DNA of 11,900 nucleotides from Bifidobacteriaceae bacterium (GCA_031266115.1 JAISBQ010000116.1:1-11900), one strand, 5' to 3'; shown: positions 1 to 8,131, counted from the stretch's first letter. Notes: generated by a model not told the origin, from the letters alone. Translations and numbers: made by a program.

Positions 1-115
1 GGGACGACAGGCCGCCGAGGCCCGAATCAGAGTCTTCACAAACCCAGATCATGCCCCGGCGGCCCCCTCCACACCCCCAGACACGCAGGTCAAACCCCGA
101 AACCCGACTGTAGTA
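1..115. other. Unassigned left edge; possible truncated gene end
   Basis: All three plus-strand frames stay open across most of this stretch. One ends at the TAG at 111-113, one at the TGA at 127-129 and one at the TGA at 188-190. The last two run into the repeat that starts at 116. Any of them could be the 3' end of a gene lying mostly outside the window. On the minus strand an ATG at 52-50 opens a frame to the window edge, with a G-rich stretch upstream, so a minus-strand gene start is also possible. In GC-rich DNA open frames of this length are expected by chance, so I assign no gene. Confidence 0.3.
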
Positions 116-195
116 CTAGACACGATTGAGGCGAACGTCAAGCGTTCACGCTTGATAGTGAGCCGATTGACGTGCCCGAGACTCCCGTGAGTCGA
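116..195. repeat. 80-base structured intergenic repeat, copy A
   Basis: This is a full-length copy of the element also found at 9556-9635, in the same orientation, identical at 74 of 80 positions by eye. It can fold into two hairpins. The first has an outer stem acgtcaa (135-141) with ttgacgt (167-173) and an inner stem tcac/gtga (146-149, 158-161). The second has stem gactc/gagtc (180-184, 189-193) with a 4-base loop. In this copy an alternative 7-base stem tcaagcg/cgcttga (138-144, 149-155) is also possible. It begins 6 bases beyond the stop of the minus-strand lyase gene, so it could act as a transcript 3'-end structure. No flanking target duplication or terminal inverted repeat is evident. 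Confidence 0.9.
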
Positions 196-201
196 CATTC
201 G

Positions 202-1062
202 CTACGTCAGGTGTGTGGGAGCAGCAGCGGCAAAGCGCTCCATTGCCGCGCGCGTCACTGGGCCGATCTGACCATCGCCAATCGCCTTCCCGTCCACCTG
301 AGTGACCGCCTGGACATCCCTGACGGTTGAGGTAAGGAAGGCCTCGTCCGCATCGGCGAGCGACGCCAACGGCACCGACTGCTGCGTCACAGCGTTCTGC
401 TGCATGACCAGGATGCGGGTGATTCCCGCGAGCACGCCATCATCCAAAGGCGGAGTCAGCGCCAACCCATCGCGCACGATGAAGATGTTCGACCCCGTTC
501 CCTCACACAGACGGCCCGTGGTGGTGGCGAAGATCGCCTCACTCGCCCCGGCGGCGCGAGCATGAGCCAAGGCCATCGCGTTCTCGCCGTATGACGTGGT
601 CTTGAGCCCAGCCAACGCTCCACGTTCGTTGCGGGGCCACGGCACGGTGATGACACTGGTGGCCGGTTCCGGGACGTGCCCTGAGGTCACGGCCGCCACC
701 ATGGTGGGAACAGTGCCGGCCTCACGCGGGCTACCGAGGAAACCCGGACCGGCCGTGTAGGTAAGACGCAGGATGTCATGCGAACCGTCCAGGACATGCC
801 GATTGGCGTCGAGCACCTCGGCGACGCACCGCTCCGCGGCCTCCCGATCGAGTGGGACCAGCCCCAGACCCGCCGCGGAACGCTGCCACCGGTCGAGGTG
901 CAGACCAAGGGCGAGGGGACGCCCGTGATCGAGGCGGATCGCCTCGAAGACACCATCGCCCACGATGAACCCGTGGTCGAACACCGACACCCCGGTCGCC
1001 TCGCCAGCAGCGACAATGCGGCCATCAATCCACACAAACGAATCTGTTCGGGAAAAAGCCAT
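202..1062 (-). CDS. pabC: Class IV PLP aminotransferase, probable aminodeoxychorismate lyase
   Basis: Probable 4-amino-4-deoxychorismate lyase, a cytosolic pyridoxal-phosphate enzyme that releases p-aminobenzoate and pyruvate for folate synthesis. The product is 286 residues, a normal length for fold-type IV PLP enzymes. The PLP-binding lysine is K154 in GLKTTSYGENAMAL. The cofactor-contacting glutamate is E187 in CEGTGSNIFIV, followed by LAGITR (211-216) and a C-terminal EAFLTSTVRDVQ segment (240-251) typical of this family. Branched-chain aminotransferase and D-amino-acid transaminase share the fold. The short length and the LAGITR and EAFLTST segments favour the lyase, but substrate choice is inferred. 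The ATG at 1062 gives the usual N-terminus (WIDGRIV...VSVFDHGF), although its ribosome binding site is weak. It starts 61 bases after the uvrA stop on the same strand and may be co-transcribed. No pabA or pabB is visible here. Confidence 0.8.
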   Translation of the reverse strand: MAFSRTDSFVWIDGRIVAAGEATGVSVFDHGFIVGDGVFEAIRLDHGRPLALGLHLDRWQRSAAGLGLVPLDREAAERCVAEVLDANRHVLDGSHDILRLTYTAGPGFLGSPREAGTVPTMVAAVTSGHVPEPATSVITVPWPRNERGALAGLKTTSYGENAMALAHARAAGASEAIFATTTGRLCEGTGSNIFIVRDGLALTPPLDDGVLAGITRILVMQQNAVTQQSVPLASLADADEAFLTSTVRDVQAVTQVDGKAIGDGQIGPVTRAAMERFAAAAPTHLT

Positions 1063-1123
1063 CTGCCGAGCCTACCCCCTGCACCGGCCGGGCGGGCACC
1101 TGAGTGATGTCTCACACCGGTCT

Positions 1124-3967
1124 TCAGCGAGACCCCAGGACCCGTGCCAGGAACTGCCCCGTGAATGAGGCAGACATCCCCGCAACGTCCTCCGGACGTC
1201 CAGTGGCGATGACACGCCCGCCGGCCGATCCGCCTTCCGGTCCGAGATCGATCACCCAGTCCGCGTTCTTGATGACATCGAGATTGTGCTCGATGACGAT
1301 GACGGTGTTCCCCTTGTCGACGAGGCCTTGCAGGACTCCCAGGAGTTTGCGAATGTCCTCGAAGTGGAGCCCGGTGGTGGGCTCGTCCAGGACGTAGGCG
1401 GTCCGTCCGGTGGACCGGCGTTGCAGTTCGCTGGCGAGTTTGACGCGCTGAGCCTCCCCACCCGAGAGCGTCGGGGCCGGCTGACCCAACCGGACATACC
1501 CCAACCCGACATTGACCAACGTGTCGAGGTGCCGTGCGATGGCGGGAATAGCGTGGAAGAACTCGGCCGCCTCATCGATGGGAAGCGCCAGCACGTCCGC
1601 CACGGTTTTGCCCTTGAAGTGGACCTCAAGGGTCTCTCGGTTGTACCGGGCACCATGACAGACCTCACAGGGCACATAGACATCGGGAAGGAAGTTCATC
1701 TCGATCTTGAGGGTGCCGTCCCCCGAGCACGCCTCGCAGCGCCCACCCTTGACGTTGAAACTGAACCGTCCCGGTTTGTAGCCACGGAGTTTCGCTTCCG
1801 AGGTCGCTGCGAACAACTTGCGGATGTGATCCCACACCCCGGTGTAGGTGGCTGGATTAGACCTGGGGGTCCGCCCGATCGGCCCCTGATCCACGTGGAC
1901 CACCTTGTCCAGATGCTCCAATCCGAGGACGCGCGAATGTCTCCCGGGCACGTGGCGCGCGCCGTTGAGCTGGTTGGCCAGCACGTTGTACAGGATCGAA
2001 TTGACCAGCGTGGACTTGCCCGAGCCGGACACCCCGGTGACGGCGATCAGGCAGCCGAGCGGGAACGACACGTCGATGCTTGTCAAGTTGTGTTCGCGCG
2101 CCCCCACCACGGTCACTTCTCGTCCGGGAGTAACCGGTCGGCGCTGTGCGGGTGTCGCGATCTCGCGTCTGTGGGCGAGGTAGTCCCCGGTGATCGACTC
2201 GGGGTTGCCGACCAGGCCCGCCACATCGCCCGAGTGGACAATCCGCCCCCCCTGCTCCCCCGCACCCGGTCCAATATCGACAATCCAATCGGCGGCCCGG
2301 ATGGTGTCCTCATCGTGTTCCACGACGATGAGCGTGTTCCCCAGATCGCGCAACCGGGTCAGCGTGGCAATAAGTCGATGGTTGTCCCTCTGGTGCAAGC
2401 CAATGGACGGTTCGTCCAACACGTACAACACCCCCACCAAACCCGATCCGATCTGAGTGGCGAGCCGGATCCGCTGCGCCTCCCCACCGGAGAGCGTGGC
2501 GGCTGGCCGTGCCAACGAGAGATAGCTGAGTCCCACGTCGAGCAGGAACCGTAGACGAGCATCGATCTCTTTGAGCACCTGCGCGGCGATGGCGCGCTGG
2601 CGTTCGCCCAACTCCAGCGATCCCAGAAAAGCCCGACAATCCGCGATCGGCAGCTGGCAGACATCGGCGATCGACTTGTCTCCCACCCGTACGGCCAGCA
2701 CCTCGGGCTTGAGGCGCGATCCCCGACACACCGGGCAAGGAATCTCTCGCATGAACCCCTCATAGCGGTCGCGACTCCACTCCGACTCGGTCTCGGAATG
2801 ACGACGCTCGAGAAACGGAATGGCTCCCTCGAATCCCGTGGTGTAGGCGCGCTCGCGCCCCCAGCGGTTGCGATAGCGCACGTGGACGCGGTAGTCACGC
2901 CCATACAGCACCGCGTCCTTGGCACGCTCAGGCAGAGCTCGCCACGGCACGTCCATCGAGAATCCCAGATCCTCCGCCAACCCCCGCAGCACACGCTCGA
3001 AGTACTCCCACGAGGTCTGGAACCACGGCGCCACGGCGCCTTCCGCCAGCGAAAGCGACGGATCGGGAACCACCAAGTCCGGGTCGACTTCCAGCCTCGT
3101 CCCAATCCCCGTGCACTCCGGACAGGCGCCATAGGGCGCGTTGAACGAGAAGGTTCGCGGTTCGATCTCCTCCAGCGTCAAGGGGTGGTCGTTGGGGCAC
3201 GCCCGGCGTTCGGAAAAGCGCCTCTCGCGCCCCTCGGCGTCGCTGGGCATATCGACGAATTCAGTCACCACCAGCCCGTCCGCCAACTCCACGGCGGTCT
3301 CGACCGAATCGGTGATGCGCCGACGCGCCGACTCCCGCACCACCAGCCTGTCCACCACAACCTCGATCGTGTGTTTGAGCTTCTTCTCCAAGGTCGGTGG
3401 CGCTGCCAACTGCTCTACCTGCCCATCCACGCGTACACGCGCGAAGCCTCGGGAGGCCAGTTCGCGGAACAGTTCGGAGTACTCTCCCTTGCGTCCCCTG
3501 ATCACCGGCGCGAGCAGTTGGAATCGGGTCCCCTCCTCCAGTTCCAACAGCCGGTCCACGATCTGCTCGGCGCTTTGGGCTGTCACCCGCTCACCGCATT
3601 GAGGGCAGTACTGCGTGCCAGCCCGCGCGAACAACAGCCGCAGGTAGTCATACACCTCGGTGATGGTGCCCACGGTCGAACGCGGATTGCGGTTGGTGGA
3701 CTTCTGATCGATCGACACGGCCGGGCTGAGCCCCTCGATGAAGTCCACGTCCGGTTTGTCCATCTGGCCGAGAAACTGGCGTGCGTAACTGGACAGCGAC
3801 TCGACGTAGCGACGCTGTCCCTCGGCGAAGATCGTGTCGAACGCCAACGATGACTTCCCCGATCCCGACAGGCCGGTGAAGACGATCAGCGCGTCGCGTG
3901 GCAAGTCCACATCCGCGTTCTTGAGATTGTGTTCCCGCGCCCCACGCACCACCAGACGATCGGTCAC
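1124..3967 (-). CDS. uvrA: Excinuclease ABC subunit A (UvrA)
   Basis: DNA-damage sensor ATPase of nucleotide excision repair; a UvrA dimer finds bulky lesions and loads UvrB. The product is 947 residues, normal for the family. It has two ABC ATPase modules. Module 1 has Walker A GLSGSGKS (32-39), signature LSGGEAQRIRLA (492-503) and LDEP (517-520). Module 2 has Walker A GVSGSGKST (645-653), signature LSGGEAQRVKLA (834-845) and LDEP (860-863). The C-terminal zinc module is intact (C744, C747, C767, C770). The first zinc site reads C257/H261/C282/C285, a Cys-His variant that I recall from other actinobacterial UvrAs. I chose the GTG at 3967 because it gives the family N-terminus (TDRLVVRGAREHNLKN) and lies 7 bases after the terC stop, suggesting translational coupling. 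An in-frame ATG at 4006 would add 13 unconserved residues and overlap terC. Confidence 0.97.
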   Translation of the reverse strand: MTDRLVVRGAREHNLKNADVDLPRDALIVFTGLSGSGKSSLAFDTIFAEGQRRYVESLSSYARQFLGQMDKPDVDFIEGLSPAVSIDQKSTNRNPRSTVGTITEVYDYLRLLFARAGTQYCPQCGERVTAQSAEQIVDRLLELEEGTRFQLLAPVIRGRKGEYSELFRELASRGFARVRVDGQVEQLAAPPTLEKKLKHTIEVVVDRLVVRESARRRITDSVETAVELADGLVVTEFVDMPSDAEGRERRFSERRACPNDHPLTLEEIEPRTFSFNAPYGACPECTGIGTRLEVDPDLVVPDPSLSLAEGAVAPWFQTSWEYFERVLRGLAEDLGFSMDVPWRALPERAKDAVLYGRDYRVHVRYRNRWGRERAYTTGFEGAIPFLERRHSETESEWSRDRYEGFMREIPCPVCRGSRLKPEVLAVRVGDKSIADVCQLPIADCRAFLGSLELGERQRAIAAQVLKEIDARLRFLLDVGLSYLSLARPAATLSGGEAQRIRLATQIGSGLVGVLYVLDEPSIGLHQRDNHRLIATLTRLRDLGNTLIVVEHDEDTIRAADWIVDIGPGAGEQGGRIVHSGDVAGLVGNPESITGDYLAHRREIATPAQRRPVTPGREVTVVGAREHNLTSIDVSFPLGCLIAVTGVSGSGKSTLVNSILYNVLANQLNGARHVPGRHSRVLGLEHLDKVVHVDQGPIGRTPRSNPATYTGVWDHIRKLFAATSEAKLRGYKPGRFSFNVKGGRCEACSGDGTLKIEMNFLPDVYVPCEVCHGARYNRETLEVHFKGKTVADVLALPIDEAAEFFHAIPAIARHLDTLVNVGLGYVRLGQPAPTLSGGEAQRVKLASELQRRSTGRTAYVLDEPTTGLHFEDIRKLLGVLQGLVDKGNTVIVIEHNLDVIKNADWVIDLGPEGGSAGGRVIATGRPEDVAGMSASFTGQFLARVLGSR

Positions 3968-3974
3968 CAGGCCA

Positions 3975-4961
3975 TCACCGCGCCCCAGACCGCCGAGTCT
4001 TGACAAGACTCGCCACGGTCACCACAGCCAGAGTCCCGAGAATCACCCCAAGGGAGACCGGGATGGGAATCTCCGGTGCCCATTCGATGGGACGCCCCCC
4101 ACCCAAGAACGGTAGCTCGTTGGTGTGCAGCGCCTCCGCGATGAGCTTGACGCCAATGAACGCCAGAATCACCGCAAGCCCGATGTGCAAGTAGACGAGC
4201 CGGCCGAGCAACCCGTCCAAGAGGAAGTACAGCTGGCGCAGCCCCATCAGCGCGAAGGCGTTCGCCATGAAGACGATGTATGCCTCCTTGGTCAATCCGA
4301 AGATCGCTGGAATCGAATCGAGCGCGAACAGCACATCGACCGATCCGATCGCCACCATGACCAGCAGCATCGGCGTCACGTGGCGCCGCCCGTCCACCAC
4401 GACGGTCAATCGGCCGCCATGAAACTCTCCGGTGGTCGGAACCAGCCGCCTCACAAGGCGAACAAGCCAGGGGTCGCCAGCGGCGTCATCGTCCGCGGGT
4501 TTGTCTTTCTTACCCCGCACCAACGTGGCCGCCGTATAGAGAAGGAAACCGCCAAACAGGAAGAACACCCACGAAAAGGCCGAAATGGCCGCTGCGCCCG
4601 CGATGATGAGCGCCGCCCGCAGCGCCAAGGCGATGGCGATGCCGACAAGCAGCACCGTGGACTGCTCGACCCTGGGGACAGCAAATCGGGTGATGATCAG
4701 GAGAAACACGAACATGTTGTCGAACGACAGGGATTCCTCGGTGATGTAGCCCGCGAAGTACTCCCCCGCATGCGGCCACGACCACACCAGCCCCATCGCC
4801 ACTCCGAACACGGCCGCGAGACTCACATAGAAGCCGAGCCAGCGCGCGGTCTCGCCCATGGTGGGCACGTGAGGGGAGCGGACGTGGACCACCATGTCAA
4901 ACGCGATCAGCGCCACAACGCCAACAACGGACGCACCCCACACCCACAGGGGTACATCCAT
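3975..4961 (-). CDS. TerC-family integral membrane protein
   Basis: Polytopic inner-membrane protein of the TerC/Alx family. Characterised members export Mn2+ or assist metal loading of exported enzymes, and the family is named from tellurite resistance. The product is 328 residues with about 8-9 hydrophobic segments. The two family hallmarks are present: EESLSFDNMFVF (75-86, with D81 and N82 in the membrane) and SVDVLFALDSIPAIFGLT (207-224, with D209 and D215), the acidic residues thought to bind metal. A charged cytoplasmic-type loop lies at 150-195. The ATG at 4961 is preceded by GAGGAG at 4972-4967 with a 5-base spacer, and the frame upstream of it is unconserved. It is the first gene of the probable terC-uvrA-pabC operon. 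The family is firm; metal specificity and any link to repair are inference. Confidence 0.93.
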   Translation of the reverse strand: MDVPLWVWGASVVGVVALIAFDMVVHVRSPHVPTMGETARWLGFYVSLAAVFGVAMGLVWSWPHAGEYFAGYITEESLSFDNMFVFLLIITRFAVPRVEQSTVLLVGIAIALALRAALIIAGAAAISAFSWVFFLFGGFLLYTAATLVRGKKDKPADDDAAGDPWLVRLVRRLVPTTGEFHGGRLTVVVDGRRHVTPMLLVMVAIGSVDVLFALDSIPAIFGLTKEAYIVFMANAFALMGLRQLYFLLDGLLGRLVYLHIGLAVILAFIGVKLIAEALHTNELPFLGGGRPIEWAPEIPIPVSLGVILGTLAVVTVASLVKTRRSGAR

Positions 4962-4966
4962 GAGCG

Positions 4967-4972
4967 CTCCTC
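4967..4972 (-). promoter_or_regulatory. Ribosome binding site that decides the terC start
   Basis: The minus strand reads GAGGAG five bases before the ATG at 4961, the strongest Shine-Dalgarno match on this strand in the window. It selects this ATG over in-frame codons further upstream, including one at about 5000. Confidence 0.75.
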
Positions 4973-4998
4973 GCTTCGTCTCGCCGGTCCGAACGCCC

Positions 4999-5004
4999 AT
5001 GATA
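4999..5004 (-). promoter_or_regulatory. Possible -10 element of terC-uvrA-pabC
   Basis: TATCAT on the minus strand fits the actinobacterial TAnnnT -10 pattern and would start transcription about 30 bases before the terC ATG. No matching -35 hexamer is visible at 16-19 bases upstream, so this is tentative. I looked for a yybP-ykoY manganese riboswitch, which often precedes terC-family genes, and did not see its conserved core. Confidence 0.3.
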
Positions 5005-5140
5005 GAGGTTCGTCCCCACGTCCGAGCGACCGGGACTTTCAGGCACGATGGCGCACCGATGGGAGGTCTACAGTGTTTGAGGCCGCTCGGCTCGCCGGGC
5101 ACCGCACCCCCGAGGGCGGCCAAGCCCAGGGAGGCCTGCG

Positions 5141-5947
5141 ATGTCACCATACCGAGCGATTGCCATGATGGGTTCACCGCACGGCGCGGCGTGCCTCATC
5201 TCGCTGGCCCTCATGGTGGCCGGAATCACCCTGGGCGGGTCCCCAGCCACGGCTAACTCCCCTGCGCTGCCGAGCATCGGCCCCACATCCCCCACCATCG
5301 CTACGCCCGCCGATGCCGCTCCCGCCCCAGCGCCCACCCGCACCGGGGGTGGTGTCACGGTGGGCGACGACACGCGTCCCGCCGTAGTGGTCGACGCGAT
5401 CACGACACCCGTGCGGACCATTCGGGTGGTGAAGGGACGCAGCGTGTCTCTGCCCGTCATCGTGCGCGGCACCTTCCCGACCGACAGCGAGGTCGTGACC
5501 TGGCGCACCTCCAACGATCATGTGGCGATCACGCCGCCCAGCCCGATCATGGTGGGGCCTACCGACGGATCGTTCCGGGCCAAACTCAACTCCTCGGCCG
5601 TGGTTCGCATCAAAGGCAGCGCTCTCGGGACGAGCACGCTGAAGCTCGCGGCACCGGGGGGCGCAGGCGTCTCGGTCAAGGTCCGGGTGGTCACCACTGC
5701 TGTCAAAGTCAAGGAGGTCACCATCGCGAAGAAGGAGACCAAGCTCGCCCTCGGGGCTGTGGCTGTCCTCGGCGCCACCGTCAGCCCGGGGACCGCCACC
5801 GGGGCGATCATCCGTTGGACATCCTCCAAACCCAAAATCGCCACGATCGACGCTGATGGCCAACTCGTCGCCCACGCCGTGGGCAGGACCGTCGTCACCG
5901 CGCAAGCTGGATCGAAGAAGGCCAGATTCACCCTGACGGTCGCCTGA
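5141..5947 (+). CDS. Secreted protein with bacterial Ig-like (Big_2) domain
   Basis: Predicted exported 268-residue protein of unknown specific role. A signal peptide is visible: hydrophobic core 17-32 and likely signal peptidase I cleavage after ATA (36-38). A Pro/Ala/Thr-rich linker spans about 39-80. Residues 90-186 look like a divergent Ig-like domain (TWRTSNDHVAIT, TSTLKLAA). Residues 188-268 are a clear Big_2 domain with the typical IRWTSSKPKIATIDADG core and GRTVVTAQAG turn. There is no lipobox, LPXTG sorting signal or C-terminal membrane segment, so it is probably released or loosely wall-bound. Big_2 domains occur in adhesins and surface or carbohydrate-binding proteins, but there is no catalytic domain here to suggest a ligand. 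AGGGAGG at 5128-5134 lies 6 bases before the ATG and supports this start. It is a plus-strand gene between divergent terC and convergent uvrB. Confidence 0.88.
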   Translation: MSPYRAIAMMGSPHGAACLISLALMVAGITLGGSPATANSPALPSIGPTSPTIATPADAAPAPAPTRTGGGVTVGDDTRPAVVVDAITTPVRTIRVVKGRSVSLPVIVRGTFPTDSEVVTWRTSNDHVAITPPSPIMVGPTDGSFRAKLNSSAVVRIKGSALGTSTLKLAAPGGAGVSVKVRVVTTAVKVKEVTIAKKETKLALGAVAVLGATVSPGTATGAIIRWTSSKPKIATIDADGQLVAHAVGRTVVTAQAGSKKARFTLTVA

Positions 5948-5976
5948 CAGGGGTGGCTCGCGTAACCAACCCGTGC
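5948..5976. terminator. Short convergent gap with a possible weak hairpin
   Basis: Only 29 bases separate the stops of the Ig-like gene and uvrB. The arms gggtgg and ccaaccc can pair with one bulged base around an 8-base loop. There is no T tract on either side. Position suggests a shared bidirectional terminator, but the structure is weak and read-through into the opposite gene is possible. Confidence 0.25.
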
Positions 5977-8079
5977 CTACATAGTCGCGTCACGTAGCTG
6001 GCGCAATTCCTTCTTGAGGTCGGCGATCTCGTCGCGTAACCGTGCCGCAACCTCGAACTTCAACTCCTCCGCTGCGGCGTGCATCTGATCGGAAAGATCC
6101 TGGATCAGTGCCGCAACCTCGGCGGCAGGACCGCCCGCCATGGCCGATCCCGGGGCGCCACGCCTCGGTGGCCTGTCCTTCGCCTCGTGCTTGCGATCCG
6201 GTCCCTTTCCCCGATAGCCAGTTTCGAACAGGGTCTCGGTATCCACGTCCTCGCGGACCAGCATGTCGGTGACGTCGGCGATCTTCTTGCGCAACGGCGC
6301 CGGGTCGATTCCGTGGGCAGTGTTGTAGGCGATCTGCTTGGCGCGACGCCGATCGGTCTCGTCGATCGCCTGACGCATCGCCGGCGTGACTTGGTCCGCG
6401 TACATCCGCACGTATCCCGAAACGTTACGAGCCGCCCGTCCGATGGTCTGGATCAGCGAGGTAGCCGATCGCAAGAAGCCCTGCTTGTCGGCGTCGAGAA
6501 TGGCCACCATCGACACCTCCGGCAGGTCCAATCCTTCGCGCAACAGGTTGATGCCCACGAGTACATCGAACTTCCCCAGTCGCAGTTCGCGCAGCAGTTC
6601 CACGCGACGCAGTGTGTCCACTTCCGAATGGAGGTACTCGACGCGAACGCCGTGTTCGGCCAGGTAAGCGGTGAGATCCTCGGCCATCTTCTTGGTCAGC
6701 GTGGTCACCAATACCCGTTCGTTCCGTTCGGTGCGCAGCGTGATCTCGTGCATGAGATCGTCGATCTGCCCCTGCGTGGGTCGCACCTCCACACCCGGGT
6801 CCACCAGCCCGGTAGGCCGAATGATTTGCTCTACCACGCCATCGGACAAGGACAACTCATACGGGCCTGGGGTCGCAGACATGAAGAGCGTCTGGCCGAT
6901 GCGGTCCAAGAACTCCTCCCACCGCAACGGCCGGTTGTCCAGCGCAGATGGCAGGCGGAAACCGTGATCCACGAGCACTCGTTTGCGGGACATGTCACCC
7001 TCGTACATGGCGCCGATCTGCGGCACGGTGACGTGGGATTCGTCGATGATGAGGAGGAAATCCTCCGGGAAAAAATCGAGCAGCGTGTTGGGCGGGGTGC
7101 CCTGGTCACGGCCGTCGATGTGCCGCGAATAGTTCTCGATCCCCGAGCAAGTGCCGATCTGACGCATCATCTCGACGTCATAGGAGGTACGCATCCGCAG
7201 CCGCTGCGCCTCCAGAAGCTTGCCGCCGTCCTCCAGTTCTGCGAGGCGCTCGGCCAATTCCGCTTCGATGCCGCCGATCGCCTGTTCCATGCGCTCAGGG
7301 CCCGCCACATAGTGCGACGCCGGGAACACCACCACGGTCTGTTCGGAGCGGATCACCTGTCCGGTCAACGGATGTAGCGTGGATAGGGATTCGATCTCGT
7401 CTCCAAAGAACTCGATCCGGATAGCGAGTTCCTCATACATGGGGATGATCTCGACCGTGTCGCCGCGCACGCGGAAGGTTCCGCGAGTGAACGCCACGTC
7501 GTTGCGCGCGTATTGCATCGCGACAAATTGCCGCAGCAACTGGTCTAACTCGATCTCTTGCCCCACCGCCAGTCCGACCATCCGGTCCACATACTCCTGC
7601 GGCGTGCCAAGGCCATAGATGCACGACACTGAGGAGACCACAACGGTGTCACGCCTGGTCAGGAGTGAGTTGGTGGCCGAGTGTCGCAGGCGTTCCACTT
7701 CATCGTTGATGGAGGAATCCTTCTCGATATAGGTATCGGTCTGGGGAACGTAGGCCTCAGGCTGGTAGTAGTCATAGTACGAGACGAAGTATTCGACGGC
7801 GTTGCCCGGCAACAGCTCCTTGAATTCGCTGGTCAACTGCGCGGCGAGGGTCTTGTTCGGGGCCATCACCAGGGTCGGACGCTGGACTTGCTCGATCAGC
7901 CACGCCGCCGTCGCCGACTTTCCCGTTCCCGTGGCTCCCAGCAGCACCACGTCCTTCTCTCCGGCGTTGATTCGCCGGGCCAAGTCCGCGATCGCCTCCG
8001 GCTGGTCCCCTGAGGGAGAGAAAGACGAGACCACCTGGAACGGGTTGACGGTCCGCTGAAGGGACAACACTGGGCGCAC
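5977..8079 (-). CDS. uvrB: Excinuclease ABC subunit B (UvrB)
   Basis: Damage-verifying helicase-like subunit of nucleotide excision repair. It receives the lesion from UvrA, opens the DNA and recruits UvrC. The product is 700 residues. It shows Walker A GATGTGKS (48-55), the aromatic beta-hairpin region SYYDYYQPEAYVPQTDTYIEKD (100-121), the DESH box (346-349), helicase motif V/VI segments (GINLLREGLDLPE, QTIGRAARN at 544-552) and a C-terminal UVR motif (about 656-690) for UvrA/UvrC contact. The start is chosen at the GTG at 8079 because the protein then begins RPVLSLQRTVNPF, as other actinobacterial UvrBs do. A second GTG at 8082 is equally possible. The frame stays open upstream to about 8634, but that part crosses palindromic repeats and is not conserved in type. 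No Shine-Dalgarno is visible, and a TACGAT hexamer just upstream suggests a leaderless mRNA. uvrC is not in the window. Confidence 0.96.
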   Translation of the reverse strand: MRPVLSLQRTVNPFQVVSSFSPSGDQPEAIADLARRINAGEKDVVLLGATGTGKSATAAWLIEQVQRPTLVMAPNKTLAAQLTSEFKELLPGNAVEYFVSYYDYYQPEAYVPQTDTYIEKDSSINDEVERLRHSATNSLLTRRDTVVVSSVSCIYGLGTPQEYVDRMVGLAVGQEIELDQLLRQFVAMQYARNDVAFTRGTFRVRGDTVEIIPMYEELAIRIEFFGDEIESLSTLHPLTGQVIRSEQTVVVFPASHYVAGPERMEQAIGGIEAELAERLAELEDGGKLLEAQRLRMRTSYDVEMMRQIGTCSGIENYSRHIDGRDQGTPPNTLLDFFPEDFLLIIDESHVTVPQIGAMYEGDMSRKRVLVDHGFRLPSALDNRPLRWEEFLDRIGQTLFMSATPGPYELSLSDGVVEQIIRPTGLVDPGVEVRPTQGQIDDLMHEITLRTERNERVLVTTLTKKMAEDLTAYLAEHGVRVEYLHSEVDTLRRVELLRELRLGKFDVLVGINLLREGLDLPEVSMVAILDADKQGFLRSATSLIQTIGRAARNVSGYVRMYADQVTPAMRQAIDETDRRRAKQIAYNTAHGIDPAPLRKKIADVTDMLVREDVDTETLFETGYRGKGPDRKHEAKDRPPRRGAPGSAMAGGPAAEVAALIQDLSDQMHAAAEELKFEVAARLRDEIADLKKELRQLRDATM

Positions 8080-8085
8080 CACGCC

Positions 8086-8091
8086 ATCGTA
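8086..8091 (-). promoter_or_regulatory. Possible -10 of a leaderless uvrB transcript
   Basis: TACGAT on the minus strand fits TAnnnT and ends 6 bases before the GTG at 8079. A transcript starting there would be leaderless, which is common in actinobacteria and would explain the lack of a Shine-Dalgarno. No good -35 is seen 17 bases upstream, so the call rests on spacing and the hexamer alone. Confidence 0.35.
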
Positions 8092-8092
8092 G

Positions 8093-8104
8093 TGCACGTA
8101 CGTG
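8093..8104. promoter_or_regulatory. 12-base perfect palindrome at the uvrB promoter
   Basis: gcacgtacgtgc reads the same on both strands. It lies one base upstream of the putative uvrB -10 and would overlap the promoter spacer. A dimeric regulator could bind here, but no family-specific motif is recognised. Alternating purine-pyrimidine composition makes chance palindromes somewhat more likely. Confidence 0.35.
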
Positions 8105-8115
8105 CGATGATCGCG

Positions 8116-8131
8116 GCGAACATGCGGACGA
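8116..8131. promoter_or_regulatory. Weak LexA/SOS-box-like sequence upstream of uvrB
   Basis: The 16 bases gcgaacatgcggacga match the actinobacterial SOS consensus TCGAAC-N4-GTTCGA at 9 of the 12 specified positions. The left half is nearly complete and the right half is degenerate. It lies about 37 bases upstream of the uvrB start. uvrB is SOS-controlled in some bacteria, but this match is too weak to claim regulation. Confidence 0.2.

Noticed and set aside
1286..3853. Long plus-strand open frames (422 and 351 codons) opposite uvrA
   Set aside because: They mirror the codon structure of the certain uvrA gene on the other strand, show no domain and no convincing start. They are shadows of high-GC coding sequence.
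4990..5012. cgaac / gttcg inverted arms near the terC promoter as an SOS box
   Set aside because: The arms are 13 bases apart, whereas actinobacterial LexA sites have a 4-base centre. Five-base arms are expected by chance.
4962..5140. yybP-ykoY manganese riboswitch upstream of terC
   Set aside because: Searched because terC-family genes often carry it. The conserved core sequences are not seen, and the strong ribosome binding site follows a short likely leader.
6079..7377. 432-codon plus-strand open frame opposite uvrB
   Set aside because: Same reason: antisense shadow of a certain gene, His/Arg/Gln-rich composition without any recognisable domain.
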